Counted from the stretch's first letter, positions 16,054 to 27,216 are shown. The stretch: 64,000 nucleotides of DNA from Paracholeplasma morum (GCF_016907055.1 NZ_JAFBBG010000003.1:1-64000); one strand, 5' to 3'. The notes: generated by a model not told the origin, from the sequence alone. A program made the numbers and translations.

Positions 16054-16341
16054 ATGAACCAAAATATGATTAGAAAATTACAAAAACTTCAAAAGGAAAT
16101 GCAAGAAACCCAAGAAAGACTTCAAATGACAGAATTTGAAGGTCAAGCAAGTGGGGTAAAAGTGATTATGTTAGGATCACACCAAATTGTAGACATCAAA
16201 TTAGACAAAGAACTACTTGAAGACATTGAAATGCTACAAGATGCGATTGTTGCAGCTGTTAATAATGCTGTTGCTGTGGTTGATAAAACCACTTCTGAAG
16301 AAATGGGAAGATTCACATCTGGAATGGGTATGGGATTCTAA
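16054..16341 (+). CDS. YbaB/EbfC nucleoid-associated protein
   Basis: A 95-residue protein with an N-terminal helical segment rich in Gln/Lys (MIRKLQKLQKEMQETQERL) and the YbaB core (GVKVIMLGSHQIVDIKLD). The family forms tweezers-like dimers that bind DNA. It sits between dnaX and recR, its conserved place, 5 bases after dnaX, with AAGGAG as ribosome site. Confidence 0.93.
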   Translation: MNQNMIRKLQKLQKEMQETQERLQMTEFEGQASGVKVIMLGSHQIVDIKLDKELLEDIEMLQDAIVAAVNNAVAVVDKTTSEEMGRFTSGMGMGF

Positions 16342-16935
16342 ATGAAGTATCCAGACAGTTTTTTAAAACTGGTAGAAGATTTTAAAAAATTCCCTGGTAT
16401 TGGAAAGAAAAGCGCTGAACGATTGGCATTGTTTGTCATTAGTCAAATGGATAAAGAAGTCGTCAGTGAGTTCTCTAACCATCTAGTTTCAGCCAAAAAC
16501 AACATTTCTCACTGCCCTATTTGTGGTGTATTGATGGAAGAACATTGTAGTATATGTGAAGATGAAAACCGCGACGATGATACGATTATGGTCGTATCAG
16601 ATGAACGAGATGTCTTCGTATTAGAACGAAACCATTTGTTCCATGGAAAATACCACGTCTTAGGGGGATCGATTGATTTTTCAAGAGGCATTAGCGCTGA
16701 GGATCTCAACATCGACTCTTTATTCAAACGTCTTGATGGCGTAAAAGAAGTTATATTGTCATTATCTGGTACTGTAGAAGGTGAGTTAACCGCGCAGTAC
16801 ATCAAGGAACTGTTAAAACAGTATCCAGTGTTAGTATCTCGCATTGCTTACGGTATACCCGTTGGCGCAGACTTGAGCTACGCCGATGATCAAACGCTTG
16901 AAAGAGCGCTTAACAATAGACTTAAGTATGAATAG
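16342..16935 (+). CDS. recR: Recombination mediator RecR
   Basis: A 197-residue protein of the RecFOR pathway, which loads RecA at gaps. It shows the N-terminal helix-hairpin-helix (FKKFPGIGKKSAERLA), a C4 zinc finger (CPICGVLMEEHCSIC) and a Toprim domain. The length is normal. The start codon follows the ybaB stop directly. Confidence 0.96.
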   Translation: MKYPDSFLKLVEDFKKFPGIGKKSAERLALFVISQMDKEVVSEFSNHLVSAKNNISHCPICGVLMEEHCSICEDENRDDDTIMVVSDERDVFVLERNHLFHGKYHVLGGSIDFSRGISAEDLNIDSLFKRLDGVKEVILSLSGTVEGELTAQYIKELLKQYPVLVSRIAYGIPVGADLSYADDQTLERALNNRLKYE

Positions 16936-16946
16936 GAGTTGATTTT

Positions 16947-17228
16947 ATGGAATTTCTAGAAACAATTTGGACGTTTATCAAAGGCCTAATTGGAGATTTT
17001 GACACCTTCTTAAAAGATCTTGTTAATTTTGATCAACTAGCCATCGATTTCTACAACAACGTGATTGCACCATTTCCAGAATGGGTCAAGATTTTAGGTG
17101 CCCTAGGGGTTGTGATTGTGTTGGTGTTTGGTATTTTATCGATTGCCAAGAAAATGATGAAGCTACTAATTGTAATTGTGATTATCCTCGCAATTGTTGT
17201 TCTAGGTAGAATGTTCTTAGCGGCATGA
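16947..17228 (+). CDS. Small two-TM membrane protein, unknown
   Basis: A 93-residue protein with an amphipathic, aromatic-rich N-terminus and two adjacent hydrophobic segments (about 48-66 and 71-91) separated by KKMMK. AGGAG precedes the ATG. It follows recR by 11 bases and overlaps the next gene by 4. In Bacillus this position after recR holds small proteins (YaaL, BofA), but I see no clear similarity. Confidence 0.7.
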   Translation: MEFLETIWTFIKGLIGDFDTFLKDLVNFDQLAIDFYNNVIAPFPEWVKILGALGVVIVLVFGILSIAKKMMKLLIVIVIILAIVVLGRMFLAA

Positions 17229-17572
17229 CAATAGAGATAATTACAGATAACGACAAGGAGACCTTTCAAGTAGAACACACCTTCTCACCTGGAAAAATCA
17301 CTTATAAGGATCCTAATGTGGATGCTTTAGTTAGCATTCATTATCGATTGAATGAAGTTTTAATTAGACGAGAAGGCGAGATTGAATCTCAAGAACCCTT
17401 CATGCTAAATGTTCCAACAATGGGGTATTATCGACAAGATGGTATTACCTTCAAAACCATTATTAAAACAAAGAAACTTCAAATTAGTCCAGAAAGCATT
17501 AAAATAGTGTACGAACACAACATAGAAGGCGTTATTACGAGTAAAACCCTTACTTTTACATTATTTATTTAA
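17225..17572 (+). CDS. DUF1934/YwiB-like small beta-barrel protein
   Basis: A 115-residue soluble protein with alternating beta strands. The order of elements (LIRREGEIES, then GYYRQDGITFKT, then KTKKLQI) resembles DUF1934 (YwiB). In Bacillus, ywiB also lies upstream of rpoE, which supports the call. It overlaps the preceding small membrane protein gene by 4 bases (ATGA). Function unknown; similarity is weak to moderate. Confidence 0.6.
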   Translation: MTIEIITDNDKETFQVEHTFSPGKITYKDPNVDALVSIHYRLNEVLIRREGEIESQEPFMLNVPTMGYYRQDGITFKTIIKTKKLQISPESIKIVYEHNIEGVITSKTLTFTLFI

Positions 17573-17577
17573 AAGTC

Positions 17578-17606
17578 TTGCAAAAAAGGGCACTATCGTA
17601 TACAAT
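17578..17606 (+). promoter_or_regulatory. Promoter of rpoE
   Basis: TTGCAA (17578-17583) and TACAAT (17601-17606) with a 17-base spacer, 24 bases before the ATG. Confidence 0.8.
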
Positions 17607-17630
17607 AATATAGTATTTTAGGAGGAAACT

Positions 17631-18179
17631 ATGGCTAAACAATCTTATGTAAATAAATCCATGGTTGAAATTGCTGAAGAAATCATTAGATCAGAAGGCA
17701 AAAAGAACATCTACGATTTAATGGATCAAGTTGTGGCATTAAAAGAAATGACCACAGAAGATTCTGAAAAAATGGCACAATTTTATATTGATATGACTTT
17801 ATCAGCAAAATTCGTTTTTTGCGGTAATGATGAATGGGATTTAAAAGAAAATAACTTAGAACTTTGGGATAAAGACGGTTCTTACTTCAATACTACTGAA
17901 GACATTGAAGAAGAAGAGGAAGATACATTAACTGTAGAAGACTACTATATTCCTGAAGAAGATGAAGAACTTGAACTTGATGAAGACGAAGAAGAATCTG
18001 ACGAAGAGGAAGATGACATCATCATTATCGATGAAGATGAATTAATCTTAACCGATGATGAAGAAGTAATTAAACCTTCTAAAGTTAAGTATATTGATGA
18101 AGATGACGACGACTTAGACTTCGACGACGATGATTACAATGAAATCATGGACGATTACGAAGATATGTACGATAAATAA
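17631..18179 (+). CDS. rpoE: RNA polymerase delta subunit
   Basis: A 182-residue protein with a folded N-terminal HARE-HTH domain (about 1-90) and a long acidic tail of Glu/Asp runs (about 95-182), exactly the delta architecture. Delta raises RNA polymerase recycling and sensitivity to initiating NTPs in Gram-positives. That fits its place directly upstream of pyrG, whose leader looks NTP-sensing. It has its own promoter and AGGAGG ribosome site. Confidence 0.93.
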   Translation: MAKQSYVNKSMVEIAEEIIRSEGKKNIYDLMDQVVALKEMTTEDSEKMAQFYIDMTLSAKFVFCGNDEWDLKENNLELWDKDGSYFNTTEDIEEEEEDTLTVEDYYIPEEDEELELDEDEEESDEEEDDIIIIDEDELILTDDEEVIKPSKVKYIDEDDDDLDFDDDDYNEIMDDYEDMYDK

Positions 18180-18187
18180 TCTTCGTA

Positions 18188-18216
18188 TTGATTCAGAAAA
18201 ACTTATTTGATATAAT
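18188..18216 (+). promoter_or_regulatory. Promoter of pyrG
   Basis: TTGATT (18188-18193), 17-base spacer, TATAAT (18211-18216) with an upstream TGA making an extended -10. The predicted transcript starts at GGGC (18223-18226). Confidence 0.85.
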
Positions 18217-18222
18217 TAACGA

Positions 18223-18267
18223 GGGCAACTCACAAAAGGTCTCCTGTATAGGGGACCTTTTTATTTT
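18223..18267 (+). promoter_or_regulatory. pyrG leader attenuator, CTP-sensing reiterative-transcription type
   Basis: The leader begins GGGC six bases after the -10. It then contains a terminator hairpin (AAAAGGTCTCC at 18234-18244, loop TGTATA, GGGGACC at 18251-18257, then T run) before the pyrG ribosome site. In Bacillus subtilis pyrG, low CTP stalls polymerase at the first C so extra G residues are added. The poly-G tail then pairs with a pyrimidine-rich strand of the terminator and prevents termination. TCTCCT here could serve as that strand. Confidence 0.75.
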
Positions 18268-18286
18268 TATATATATAGGGAGATAA

Positions 18287-19901
<1,615 letters not shown>

Positions 19902-19903
<2 letters not shown>

Positions 19904-19915
19904 TAAGCGTTTACA
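19902..19915 (+). promoter_or_regulatory. CRE-like operator upstream of fbaA
   Basis: GATAAGCGTTTACA matches 12 of 14 positions of the CRE consensus TGWAANCGNTNWCA. It overlaps the pyrG stop and lies 11 bases upstream of the fbaA -35. CcpA-type control of aldolase is plausible. Confidence 0.45.
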
Positions 19916-19926
19916 TCACTAATCAA

Positions 19927-19955
19927 TTGTAAATTACACGTATTAAGCGTATAAT
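19927..19955 (+). promoter_or_regulatory. Promoter of fbaA
   Basis: TTGTAA (19927-19932), 17-base spacer, TATAAT (19950-19955), 38 bases before the ATG. Confidence 0.8.
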
Positions 19956-19993
19956 AACATTGGAAATATTAAAATATCAAGGAGGACTTATTC

Positions 19994-20863
19994 ATGGCTT
20001 TAGTTTCAGCAAAAGAAATGCTATTGAAGGCTAGAGATGGCGGTTATGGCGTAGCACAAATCAACATCAATAACCTTGAATGGACAAAAGCAACTCTACA
20101 AGTTGCACAAGAATTACAATCACCAATCATCTTAGGGGTATCTGAAGGTGCCGCTAAATATATGGGTGGCTATCGTTTAGTTATGGCGATGGTAAGAGAA
20201 TTACACGACGCAATGGGTATGACTGTTCCAGTTGCAGTTCACTTAGACCACGGTACTTATGAAGGCGCATATAAGGCTTTAGAAGCTGGTTTCACTTCAA
20301 TTATGTTTGATGGTTCTCACTATTCAATCGAAGAAAACGTTGCAAAAACAAAAGAAATCGTTGAAGCATGTCATGCTAGAGGCGTTTCAGTTGAAGCAGA
20401 AGTTGGTTCAATTGGTGGAGAAGAAGACGGCGTTATCGGTGCTGGTGAATTAGCAGATCCAAAAGAATGTGCTCTAATCGCATCATTAGGCGTTGACCTA
20501 TTCGCTGCAGGTATTGGTAACATTCATGGTAAATACCCTGCAAACTGGAAAGGCTTAAACTTTGAAGTATTAGCAGCTGTACAAGAAGCTACTAACCGTG
20601 TACCTTTAGTATTACATGGTGGTACAGGCATTCCATCTGAAATGATTCAAAAAGCTATTTCACTTGGTGTAACTAAGATCAACGTTAACACTGAACTTCA
20701 ATTAGTATTCGCTGCAGCAATTAGAAAATACATCGAAGCTGGTAAAGATCTTGAAGCTAAAGGTTTTGACCCACGTAAATTATTAGCACCTGGTGTTGAA
20801 GCTATCAAAGCAATCGTTAGAGAAAAACTAACAATGTTCGGATCAGTTGGTAAAGCTAACTAA
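19994..20863 (+). CDS. fbaA: Fructose-bisphosphate aldolase, class II
   Basis: A 289-residue zinc-dependent glycolytic aldolase that splits fructose 1,6-bisphosphate. It has the zinc/catalytic block HLDHG, EAEVGSIGG, the HGKYP region and LVLHGGTGIP. AAGGAGG precedes the ATG. Its place after pyrG is shared with Bacillus. The codon choice is biased toward frequent codons, as expected for a highly expressed gene. Confidence 0.97.
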   Translation: MALVSAKEMLLKARDGGYGVAQININNLEWTKATLQVAQELQSPIILGVSEGAAKYMGGYRLVMAMVRELHDAMGMTVPVAVHLDHGTYEGAYKALEAGFTSIMFDGSHYSIEENVAKTKEIVEACHARGVSVEAEVGSIGGEEDGVIGAGELADPKECALIASLGVDLFAAGIGNIHGKYPANWKGLNFEVLAAVQEATNRVPLVLHGGTGIPSEMIQKAISLGVTKINVNTELQLVFAAAIRKYIEAGKDLEAKGFDPRKLLAPGVEAIKAIVREKLTMFGSVGKAN

Positions 20864-20872
20864 TTAATTTAT

Positions 20873-20898
20873 AACATCTCATTCGTGAGATGTTTTTT
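20873..20898 (+). terminator. Terminator of fbaA
   Basis: AACATCTCA and TGAGATGTT close a TTCG tetraloop (20882-20885), followed by TTTT. Confidence 0.9.
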
Positions 20899-20928
20899 CT
20901 TAACTCATCCGTTATTTTTGTAAAAGTA

Positions 20929-20956
20929 TTGATTACTTATGATTTATTTGTATAAT
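20929..20956 (+). promoter_or_regulatory. Promoter of the 183-residue unknown gene
   Basis: TTGATT (20929-20934), 16-base spacer, TATAAT (20951-20956), 23 bases before the ATG. Confidence 0.75.
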
Positions 20957-20979
20957 TATATTAAGTTGGAGGTGTTAAA

Positions 20980-21531
20980 ATGACTGATGCACTATTTCAC
21001 GATTACGCCAATTGGATTTTGGAATCAAGCGATTTGGTTGAAGCACTCAAAGAGAAGAACTCTTTAATAACAGAACGTTTTAAACATGTCTTTGATGTAT
21101 TGGAGTTTTTATACACAAAGAAAATCGAAGAGAAGAGTTTACAATTAGACGAACAAAATATATTTGAAACGGGTTTTTACTATGTTTTTGATGCTTTTGA
21201 AAACATTAAGTTAGTTTTAGAACATGATTACAAAGGTAACATTGAAGAACTTGATCGTCATGCTAAAACTGTGATTCTTTTATTAGATACGCTAGACTTT
21301 CAAAATGAACTCATTGGAGCAATCGAAGAACCAAATGAATCCCATATGCAATCGCTCATTGATATCGAACATGAAATTCTAACGATTTTAGAGAAGAAAG
21401 AAGATGCTTCTCAAGAGCTACATGAAAAACTCGATCATGTGACAGAAGGTATTTATAAAGAATTGGAACTGGACTTCTATCCAATCGGGAATATTTTCTT
21501 TGATATCGCAGATGAATTAGGATTACTATAA
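20980..21531 (+). CDS. Unknown acidic helical cytosolic protein
   Basis: A 183-residue protein with no signal or membrane segment, rich in Glu, Asp, Leu and Ile in a heptad-like pattern that predicts a helical bundle. No motif is recognised. GGAGG precedes the ATG. It has its own promoter and terminator and is monocistronic, so it is a real gene. It may be a lineage-specific protein. Confidence 0.7.
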   Translation: MTDALFHDYANWILESSDLVEALKEKNSLITERFKHVFDVLEFLYTKKIEEKSLQLDEQNIFETGFYYVFDAFENIKLVLEHDYKGNIEELDRHAKTVILLLDTLDFQNELIGAIEEPNESHMQSLIDIEHEILTILEKKEDASQELHEKLDHVTEGIYKELELDFYPIGNIFFDIADELGLL

Positions 21532-21554
21532 AACACACGAAAGTGTGTTTTTTT
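21531..21554 (+). terminator. Terminator of the unknown gene
   Basis: AAACACAC, loop GAAA, GTGTGTTT, then T run. The stem starts at the stop codon. Confidence 0.85.
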
Positions 21555-21564
21555 CTTAACAGTA

Positions 21565-21592
21565 TAAAAAAAGCACCCTATTTCTAGGGTGC
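21565..21592 (-). terminator. Terminator of lysS
   Basis: GCACCCTA (21573-21580) and TAGGGTGC (21585-21592) form an 8-bp stem. On the minus strand a T run follows. Confidence 0.9.
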
Positions 21593-21598
21593 AAGTCA

Positions 21599-23095
21599 TT
21601 ATTTAACTTCAGGTTTATGTTTCATATGTGGGAATAGAATGACGTCTCTGATGTTATTTACGTTACAAATCAACATAATAAATCTGTCAATACCGATTCC
21701 AAGTCCACCAGCTGGTGGCATACCATATTCAAGCGCTTCAACGAAGTCAATATCCATTTCGGTTGCTTCATCGTTGCCAAGTTCTTTTTCTTTTAATTGA
21801 TCTTCGAAACGACCTCTTTGATCGACTGGGTCATTTAACTCAGAGAAAGCATTCGCATATTCTCTACCATCAATGAATAATTCAAAACGGTCAGTGAATC
21901 TAGGGTTTTCTAAGTTTTTCTTAGCCAGTGGAGATACTTCGATTGGGTGTCCATATACAAAAGTAGGTTGTGTAATCGTATCTTCTACAAATTCATCAAA
22001 GAATGTTTGAATGATATGTCCAACACCAAAGTGTTTTTCAACATGGACGCCTTTTTCTTTAGCAACCTTAGTGGCTGTTTCAAGGTCATCAATTGTCCAA
22101 AAGTCTACGCCAGTGATATTTTTGATGGCGTCTACCATGTGAACTCTAGCCCATTTTGGAGCCATTTTGATTTGTTTTTCACCATAAGTGATGTCGTAAG
22201 TACCTAAGATATTATAAGTAACAGTCGACATAGCGTCTTCAACTAAGTCCATCATACCTTCCATATCTGAATACGCTAAGTAAGCTTCAATGGTAGTAAA
22301 TTCAGGATTATGTTTAGCATCCATACCCTCGTTACGGAATAATCTACCGATTTCATAAACAGCTTCCATACCACCAACGATTAATCTCTTTAACGGTAAT
22401 TCAGTAGCTATTCTTAAATAAAATGGCATATCAAGTGTATTGTGGTGTGTTACGAATGGACGTGCAGCAGCGCCCCCTAGAATTGAGTGTAGAACAGGGG
22501 TTTCAACTTCGATAAAACCTCTGCCGTCAAAATATTTTTGAATTTCTCTGATGATTCTTGGACGTAACATTGCGATACGTCTAGATTCTTCGTTAACGAT
22601 TAAGTCTACATAACGTCTACGTCTAGCTTCTTCAACGTCTTGAAGGCCGTGGAACTTGTCAGGAAGTGGTCTGAGTGCTTTTGTTAAGTGAGTGTATTCT
22701 AAAGCTTTAACAGATAGTTCATCCGTTTTAGTTCTGAATACAATCCCTCTAACACCAATAATATCGCCTAAGTCACCTTTAACGAAAATATCAAATTGGT
22801 CTTCCCCTACAGTATCTTGTCTAACATAAACTTGGATGTTTGAGTCTCTGTCTTGTAAGTGTAAGAATCCAGCCTTACCTTGTCCACGTTTACGGATAAT
22901 TCTACCAGCAATAACCACTTCAACTTTCATTTCTTCTAGTTGATCATGGTTGAAAGATTCATAACGATCTCTAATTTCTTTTGTTGTATTTTTTCTGTCA
23001 AATTTAGAACCAAATGGATCAATGCCCTTAGCTCGTAATTCGTTCATTTTTTCGCGTCTAATGCGTTCTTGTTCGGTTAATTCTAGAATATCCAT
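21599..23095 (-). CDS. lysS: Lysyl-tRNA synthetase, class II
   Basis: A 498-residue enzyme charging tRNA-Lys. The start MDILEL at 23095 follows TTAGGAGG; the frame could extend 32 codons further but that runs through the promoter. It has an N-terminal OB fold (about 55-160) and the class II catalytic core with [17 protein letters not shown] (motif 2) and GLGIGIDR (motif 3). The length is normal. Confidence 0.97.
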   Translation of the reverse strand: MDILELTEQERIRREKMNELRAKGIDPFGSKFDRKNTTKEIRDRYESFNHDQLEEMKVEVVIAGRIIRKRGQGKAGFLHLQDRDSNIQVYVRQDTVGEDQFDIFVKGDLGDIIGVRGIVFRTKTDELSVKALEYTHLTKALRPLPDKFHGLQDVEEARRRRYVDLIVNEESRRIAMLRPRIIREIQKYFDGRGFIEVETPVLHSILGGAAARPFVTHHNTLDMPFYLRIATELPLKRLIVGGMEAVYEIGRLFRNEGMDAKHNPEFTTIEAYLAYSDMEGMMDLVEDAMSTVTYNILGTYDITYGEKQIKMAPKWARVHMVDAIKNITGVDFWTIDDLETATKVAKEKGVHVEKHFGVGHIIQTFFDEFVEDTITQPTFVYGHPIEVSPLAKKNLENPRFTDRFELFIDGREYANAFSELNDPVDQRGRFEDQLKEKELGNDEATEMDIDFVEALEYGMPPAGGLGIGIDRFIMLICNVNNIRDVILFPHMKHKPEVK

Positions 23096-23122
23096 ATAGT
23101 TTCCTCCTAAAAATGCATATCT

Positions 23123-23128
23123 ATTATA
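23123..23128 (-). promoter_or_regulatory. Likely -10 of lysS
   Basis: TATAAT on the minus strand, preceded by TG, 28 bases upstream of the lysS ATG. No convincing -35; the region upstream is the terminator of the ftsH operon. Confidence 0.5.
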
Positions 23129-23141
23129 CATGATACTCAAT

Positions 23142-23171
23142 AAAAAAGCCATAACACCGTTATGACTTTTT
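23142..23171 (-). terminator. Terminator of the tilS-hpt-ftsH-rqcP operon
   Basis: On the minus strand GTCATAAC (includes the rqcP stop) pairs with GTTATGGC, with one G-U, around GGT, followed by TTTTTT. Confidence 0.75.
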
Positions 23172-23414
23172 AACTTCGCTAATAAGTTCAAACATCATTT
23201 CATCACTATTTCGCTTTGGTAATTCAGTCTGAACCACTTTTACTGTTAATATTTTCAAACCAAAGTGAAGTTCTATAATATCATTTGGTTTAATGGTTGT
23301 GGCTGGTTTAGCCACTTTATTGTTAACTAGAATTAAATCAGCTAGGGCTGCATCTTTGGCAACGGTTCGTCTTTTGATAATTCTAGATACTTTTAAATAC
23401 TTATCAAGCCTCAT
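23160..23414 (-). CDS. rqcP: S4-domain RNA-binding protein, RqcP-like
   Basis: An 84-residue S4 domain protein ([19 protein letters not shown], then LVNNKVAKP). It matches Bacillus RqcP (YabO), which helps RqcH add poly-alanine tails on stalled 50S ribosomes. It overlaps the end of ftsH by 11 bases, and in Bacillus yabO lies near the same tilS-hprT-ftsH genes. Hsp15-like roles are an alternative; RqcP is preferred on size and synteny. Confidence 0.8.
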   Translation of the reverse strand: MRLDKYLKVSRIIKRRTVAKDAALADLILVNNKVAKPATTIKPNDIIELHFGLKILTVKVVQTELPKRNSDEMMFELISEVKKS

Positions 23415-25353
23415 GGCTAGGTTCTAACGGACTTTCTTTAATGTCTAGTGGGTTTTCTTCGATAACAGGTTCTGTTTTTCTATTTTCCCACCAAGATAGT
23501 TTTCCAGTCGCAACAATTTCATCAATATCTTGTTTATTAAGTGTCTCCACTTCTAATAAGTAATGGGTAATTGTCTCTAATAATACTCTATGTTCAACAA
23601 GTAATTTTTTCGCATTGTCATAGCACGTAGTAATAATTTCTCTAACTTCTTTATCGATTTCTAATGCGACTTGGTCGGAGAAATTCTTTTCTTTCAAATA
23701 GTCTCTACCTAAGAACACAGATCCAGTGTTGGATTCATATTGGATTGGGCCTAAATTAGACATACCAAATTCTGTAACCATTGCTCTTGCGATCTTAGTT
23801 GCGGATTGGAAGTCTTGATAAGCACCAGTAGTCACATCACCAAAAATTAATTCTTCAGCGACTCTACCACCAAGTAATCCTGTGATTCTAGCTAGAAGTG
23901 AACTCTTACTTTCTAGGTATGTTTCGTTTTCAGGTAACATTAAGTTATATCCTCCAGCTTTACCGCGGGCAATGATGGTCACTTTTTGAACAATGTTTGC
24001 ATGTTCAAGTTTGATACCGATTACGGCATGTCCTGCTTCGTGATAGGAAATCACTTTACGTTCATGTTCAGTTACTTTTCTAGATTTTTTAGCAGGCCCC
24101 ATCATAACTCTATCGACAGCTTCATCTATGTCTGAGATTTCAATGACTTTACGGTTAGCTCTTGCCGCTAAGAGTGCAGCTTCATTCAATAAGTTTTCAA
24201 TATCGGCACCAGAAAATCCAGGGATTCTATGAGCAACATCCTCAAATTTAACGTTATCTGAAACTTTCTTGTTTCTTGCGTGTACTTTTAAGATAGCTTC
24301 TCTACCAAGAACATCTGGTAGGTCAATTGTGATTTGTCTGTCAAAACGGCCTGGTCTCAATAGCGCTGGGTCTAATACATCAGGTCTATTGGTTGCAGCC
24401 ATGATGATGATACCAGCGTTTGGATTGAATCCATCCATCTCTACTAATAATTGGTTAAGTGTTTGTTCACGTTCATCGTGTCCACCACCCATACCTGCGC
24501 CTCTTTGTCTACCAACTGCATCGATTTCATCAATGAAAATGATACATGGAGAATTTTCTTTAGCTACTTTGAATAAATCTCTTACTCTAGATGCCCCAAC
24601 CCCAACAAACATTTCTACGAAGTCGGAACCTGAAATAGAGAAGAATGGTACGGATGCTTCACCGGCAACGGCTTTAGCAAGTAGGGTTTTACCTGTACCA
24701 GGAGAACCGACTAGAAGAATACCTTTTGGAATTCTTGCACCCATTTCTTTATATTTTCTAGGGAATTTTAAGAAGTCAATCACTTCAACAAGTTCTTCCT
24801 TTTCCTCATCACAACCTGCAACATCTTTAAATGTGACAAGTTTAGAGTTAGATAATCTAGCTCTTGATTTGGAGAATTCAAAGGCTTTGTTGTTTCCGCC
24901 TCCGCTCATTGAACGGAATAAGATTACGACTAGAATAATGACTAAAACAATTGGGAATATGATGTTAATTAACACAGTCCAGATTGTAATCGTAGATTTT
25001 TCGACATATTTTAGAGTGATATTATCAGATGCATCAATTTGATTGATGATTTCATTTAGTGCTGGCATGAATATTTCAAATTGATACTGTGTACCATCAG
25101 CATCTGAAATGCTTACTTTATAAGTATTCGCATCTTCACCACCAATTGGTGTATATTTGATGGTCATACCTCTAAATTCATCATTGTTCAGTTTGGTCTC
25201 AAACTCACTTGGTGTTAATGATTCAGGAACGCCTGGTTTGAATAGGTTTTGTAAAAAGAAGAAGCTCCCGAATAAAATTACGGCAAATAGAATATAAATG
25301 CCAAAATTCATTGCTGGTTTCTTCTGCACTGGTTTTTTGTTTGGTTCTTGCAT
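23404..25353 (-). CDS. ftsH: ATP-dependent zinc metalloprotease FtsH
   Basis: A 649-residue membrane AAA+ protease that degrades misfolded membrane and regulatory proteins. It has two N-terminal membrane segments (about 17-37 and 128-150) around an extracytoplasmic domain. The AAA domain carries [21 protein letters not shown] and the arginine-rich RPGRFDR. The protease domain has the zinc motif HEAGH. It is part of the minus-strand operon tilS-hpt-ftsH-rqcP. Confidence 0.98.
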   Translation of the reverse strand: MQEPNKKPVQKKPAMNFGIYILFAVILFGSFFFLQNLFKPGVPESLTPSEFETKLNNDEFRGMTIKYTPIGGEDANTYKVSISDADGTQYQFEIFMPALNEIINQIDASDNITLKYVEKSTITIWTVLINIIFPIVLVIILVVILFRSMSGGGNNKAFEFSKSRARLSNSKLVTFKDVAGCDEEKEELVEVIDFLKFPRKYKEMGARIPKGILLVGSPGTGKTLLAKAVAGEASVPFFSISGSDFVEMFVGVGASRVRDLFKVAKENSPCIIFIDEIDAVGRQRGAGMGGGHDEREQTLNQLLVEMDGFNPNAGIIIMAATNRPDVLDPALLRPGRFDRQITIDLPDVLGREAILKVHARNKKVSDNVKFEDVAHRIPGFSGADIENLLNEAALLAARANRKVIEISDIDEAVDRVMMGPAKKSRKVTEHERKVISYHEAGHAVIGIKLEHANIVQKVTIIARGKAGGYNLMLPENETYLESKSSLLARITGLLGGRVAEELIFGDVTTGAYQDFQSATKIARAMVTEFGMSNLGPIQYESNTGSVFLGRDYLKEKNFSDQVALEIDKEVREIITTCYDNAKKLLVEHRVLLETITHYLLEVETLNKQDIDEIVATGKLSWWENRKTEPVIEENPLDIKESPLEPSHEA

Positions 25354-25365
25354 GTGTAGCCCTCA

Positions 25366-25911
25366 CTATTTCTTATATATTTCTTGTTTTAGAATGCCTA
25401 CATAAGGTAGATTTCTATAAAGTTCATCATAATCTAAACCATAGCCCAAGACGAAAGCTTTTGGAATGGTTACGCCAACATACTTAGGTTCAAATGGGAT
25501 GATTCTGCCTTCAGGTTTATCAAGCAGTGTTACAACTTCAACACTTTTTGCCCCTCTATGCTTTAAGAGTTTGATGATTGTGTCGATGGTTTTACCTGTA
25601 TCGACGATATCCTCAGCAATCAAGATATCCCTGCCTGCAACTGAGGTGTTCATATCCTTACGGATTTTTACATCACCAGAGGATGTGATGTTGCCGTGAT
25701 AACTTGAAACATCCATATACTCAATTTCGATTTTTAGATCGATTTCTTTTGCAAGGTCACTCATAAAAGGGACACACCCTTTTAATAGGCCTAATAAAAT
25801 TGGTTTATCTACGTGCTTGTAGTCTTCGGTGATTTGTTTACCCAGTCTCTTACAGATGTCTTTAATTTCTTGTTCAGTTACTAATATTCTTTCGATGTCT
25901 TTCTCTAACAT
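25366..25911 (-). CDS. hpt: Hypoxanthine phosphoribosyltransferase
   Basis: A 181-residue purine salvage enzyme making IMP or GMP from base and PRPP. It has the PRPP-binding motif LIAEDIVDTGKT and the family N-terminal VLLGLLKGC-like stretch (LLGLLKGCVPF). It lies 2 bases after tilS and 12 before ftsH, the Bacillus order. Purine salvage is essential in mollicutes. Confidence 0.96.
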   Translation of the reverse strand: MLEKDIERILVTEQEIKDICKRLGKQITEDYKHVDKPILLGLLKGCVPFMSDLAKEIDLKIEIEYMDVSSYHGNITSSGDVKIRKDMNTSVAGRDILIAEDIVDTGKTIDTIIKLLKHRGAKSVEVVTLLDKPEGRIIPFEPKYVGVTIPKAFVLGYGLDYDELYRNLPYVGILKQEIYKK

Positions 25912-25913
25912 TT

Positions 25914-27194
25914 CTATAGCCCTCTCTTATAGCGTAGTGTTAATTCATCTTTTAAATCCGAACTTTTGTTGTAATATCTACCTAATACCGATAGAATCCG
26001 ATTGTTGTTATCTGTAATGATTATGTCCTTGTCCCTAAAGTCTTTTGGTATTTTTTTATCAATATAGAAGTCTTTAAGCTTTTTATGACCATAATCAAAC
26101 TCTAAAACATCGCCTGGATTACGTTTACGTGCCCAAAGAGGCAACGCTAATTTATTATAACATATATTTATTTCATAAATAGCGATATTGCTAGTATCTT
26201 TCAAAAATGTGACATAGCCCATATTCTCAAGAACATTAAAGGCATCTAGTTCAAGTTTCTGTCTAAAAGTCACGATTTTCTTTTGCTTACTTATCGATAC
26301 TTTATGGTATGTCTTTTTAAAAAAGTAAACATCATCTAGTACATAAGTTTTATTCGGACCCGAATTCAATATGAATGTCAAAACGGCATTCATTTTGGAT
26401 TGGTTAAAGCTAATTTTATGGGTTTCAAGTAGTAAGGCAATAATGTCCTTCTGAAGGGTGATATGTAAGTCTTTGAATGTATTAATATCAATAGTGTTTT
26501 TATTGGCTTCCAAATAAGCACTTGAATTACCTCTAATATAGGAAAAGGCTTCATAGAGATGATTACTGTATTGGGATACTTTCTCTAGGAAACTAGGATT
26601 CTCTTTAATTAGTGTATCGATTACTAAGTGTCTATAACGATTTCTTGTGTAGTCTAATGACTGGTTAGATTCGTCTTCATAGTAGGTAATTTGTTCTTTT
26701 TTTGCATAGTCATATAAGGCAACTTTAGGAACAGACAACAATGGTTTTAAGTAAGTAAAACCGTTGATGATTGTACTATACTGTAGGCCACTATAACCAT
26801 AGAGATTAGACCCTCTAGATAACTTCATTAGAACCGTCTCAGCTAAATCATTTAAGTGATGAGCGGTAAGAATATAAGTCGTGTGGTATTTTTTTGCGAT
26901 TTCTTCTAAGAATTGGTGTCTTTCTTTTCTGGCTTCATCTTGGAAGTTTTGTTCAGATATACTTAAGATTTTATATTCAAAAGGGATGTTATATACTTTA
27001 CAATAATTCTCTAGATACACGGCTTCTTCAGAAGATGCTTCACGCTTTTGATGATTGAAATGGACCACAATGATTTTGTGGTCTAAGTCTTTTAGTGCAT
27101 GCAAAAGCACCATTGAATCCACCCCTGTTGAAACAGAGACGATTAATGGTTTATTAGGATAATTATTTAATTGTTTTAACGCTTCTTTGACCAT
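25914..27194 (-). CDS. tilS: tRNA(Ile)-lysidine synthetase
   Basis: A 426-residue enzyme converting C34 to lysidine in tRNA-Ile(CAU), needed to read AUA. The N-terminal PP-loop is STGVDS, not the usual SGGxDS; the variant is known in some Firmicutes. HHLNDLAETVLM supports the family. The C-terminal region has the TilS-type tail (ARKRNPGDVLEF, then LKDFYIDKKIPKDFRD). It heads the operon and GAGGG precedes the ATG. Confidence 0.94.
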   Translation of the reverse strand: MVKEALKQLNNYPNKPLIVSVSTGVDSMVLLHALKDLDHKIIVVHFNHQKREASSEEAVYLENYCKVYNIPFEYKILSISEQNFQDEARKERHQFLEEIAKKYHTTYILTAHHLNDLAETVLMKLSRGSNLYGYSGLQYSTIINGFTYLKPLLSVPKVALYDYAKKEQITYYEDESNQSLDYTRNRYRHLVIDTLIKENPSFLEKVSQYSNHLYEAFSYIRGNSSAYLEANKNTIDINTFKDLHITLQKDIIALLLETHKISFNQSKMNAVLTFILNSGPNKTYVLDDVYFFKKTYHKVSISKQKKIVTFRQKLELDAFNVLENMGYVTFLKDTSNIAIYEINICYNKLALPLWARKRNPGDVLEFDYGHKKLKDFYIDKKIPKDFRDKDIIITDNNNRILSVLGRYYNKSSDLKDELTLRYKRGL

Positions 27195-27216
27195 AATAAC
27201 CCTCTTTTACTTGATA

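Noticed and set aside
16947-17228. BofA/YaaL orthologue after recR
   Set aside because: Position fits, but the sequence shows only a two-TM pattern and no family signature, so I left it as unknown.
17900-18179. Low-complexity Asp/Glu repeat region
   Set aside because: It is the normal acidic tail of the RNA polymerase delta subunit and not a separate repeat or expansion.
24269-25042. 257-residue open frame antisense to ftsH
   Set aside because: It lies entirely within the well-conserved ftsH gene on the other strand. It is Ser/Pro/Thr-rich as expected of a shadow frame and has no ribosome site.
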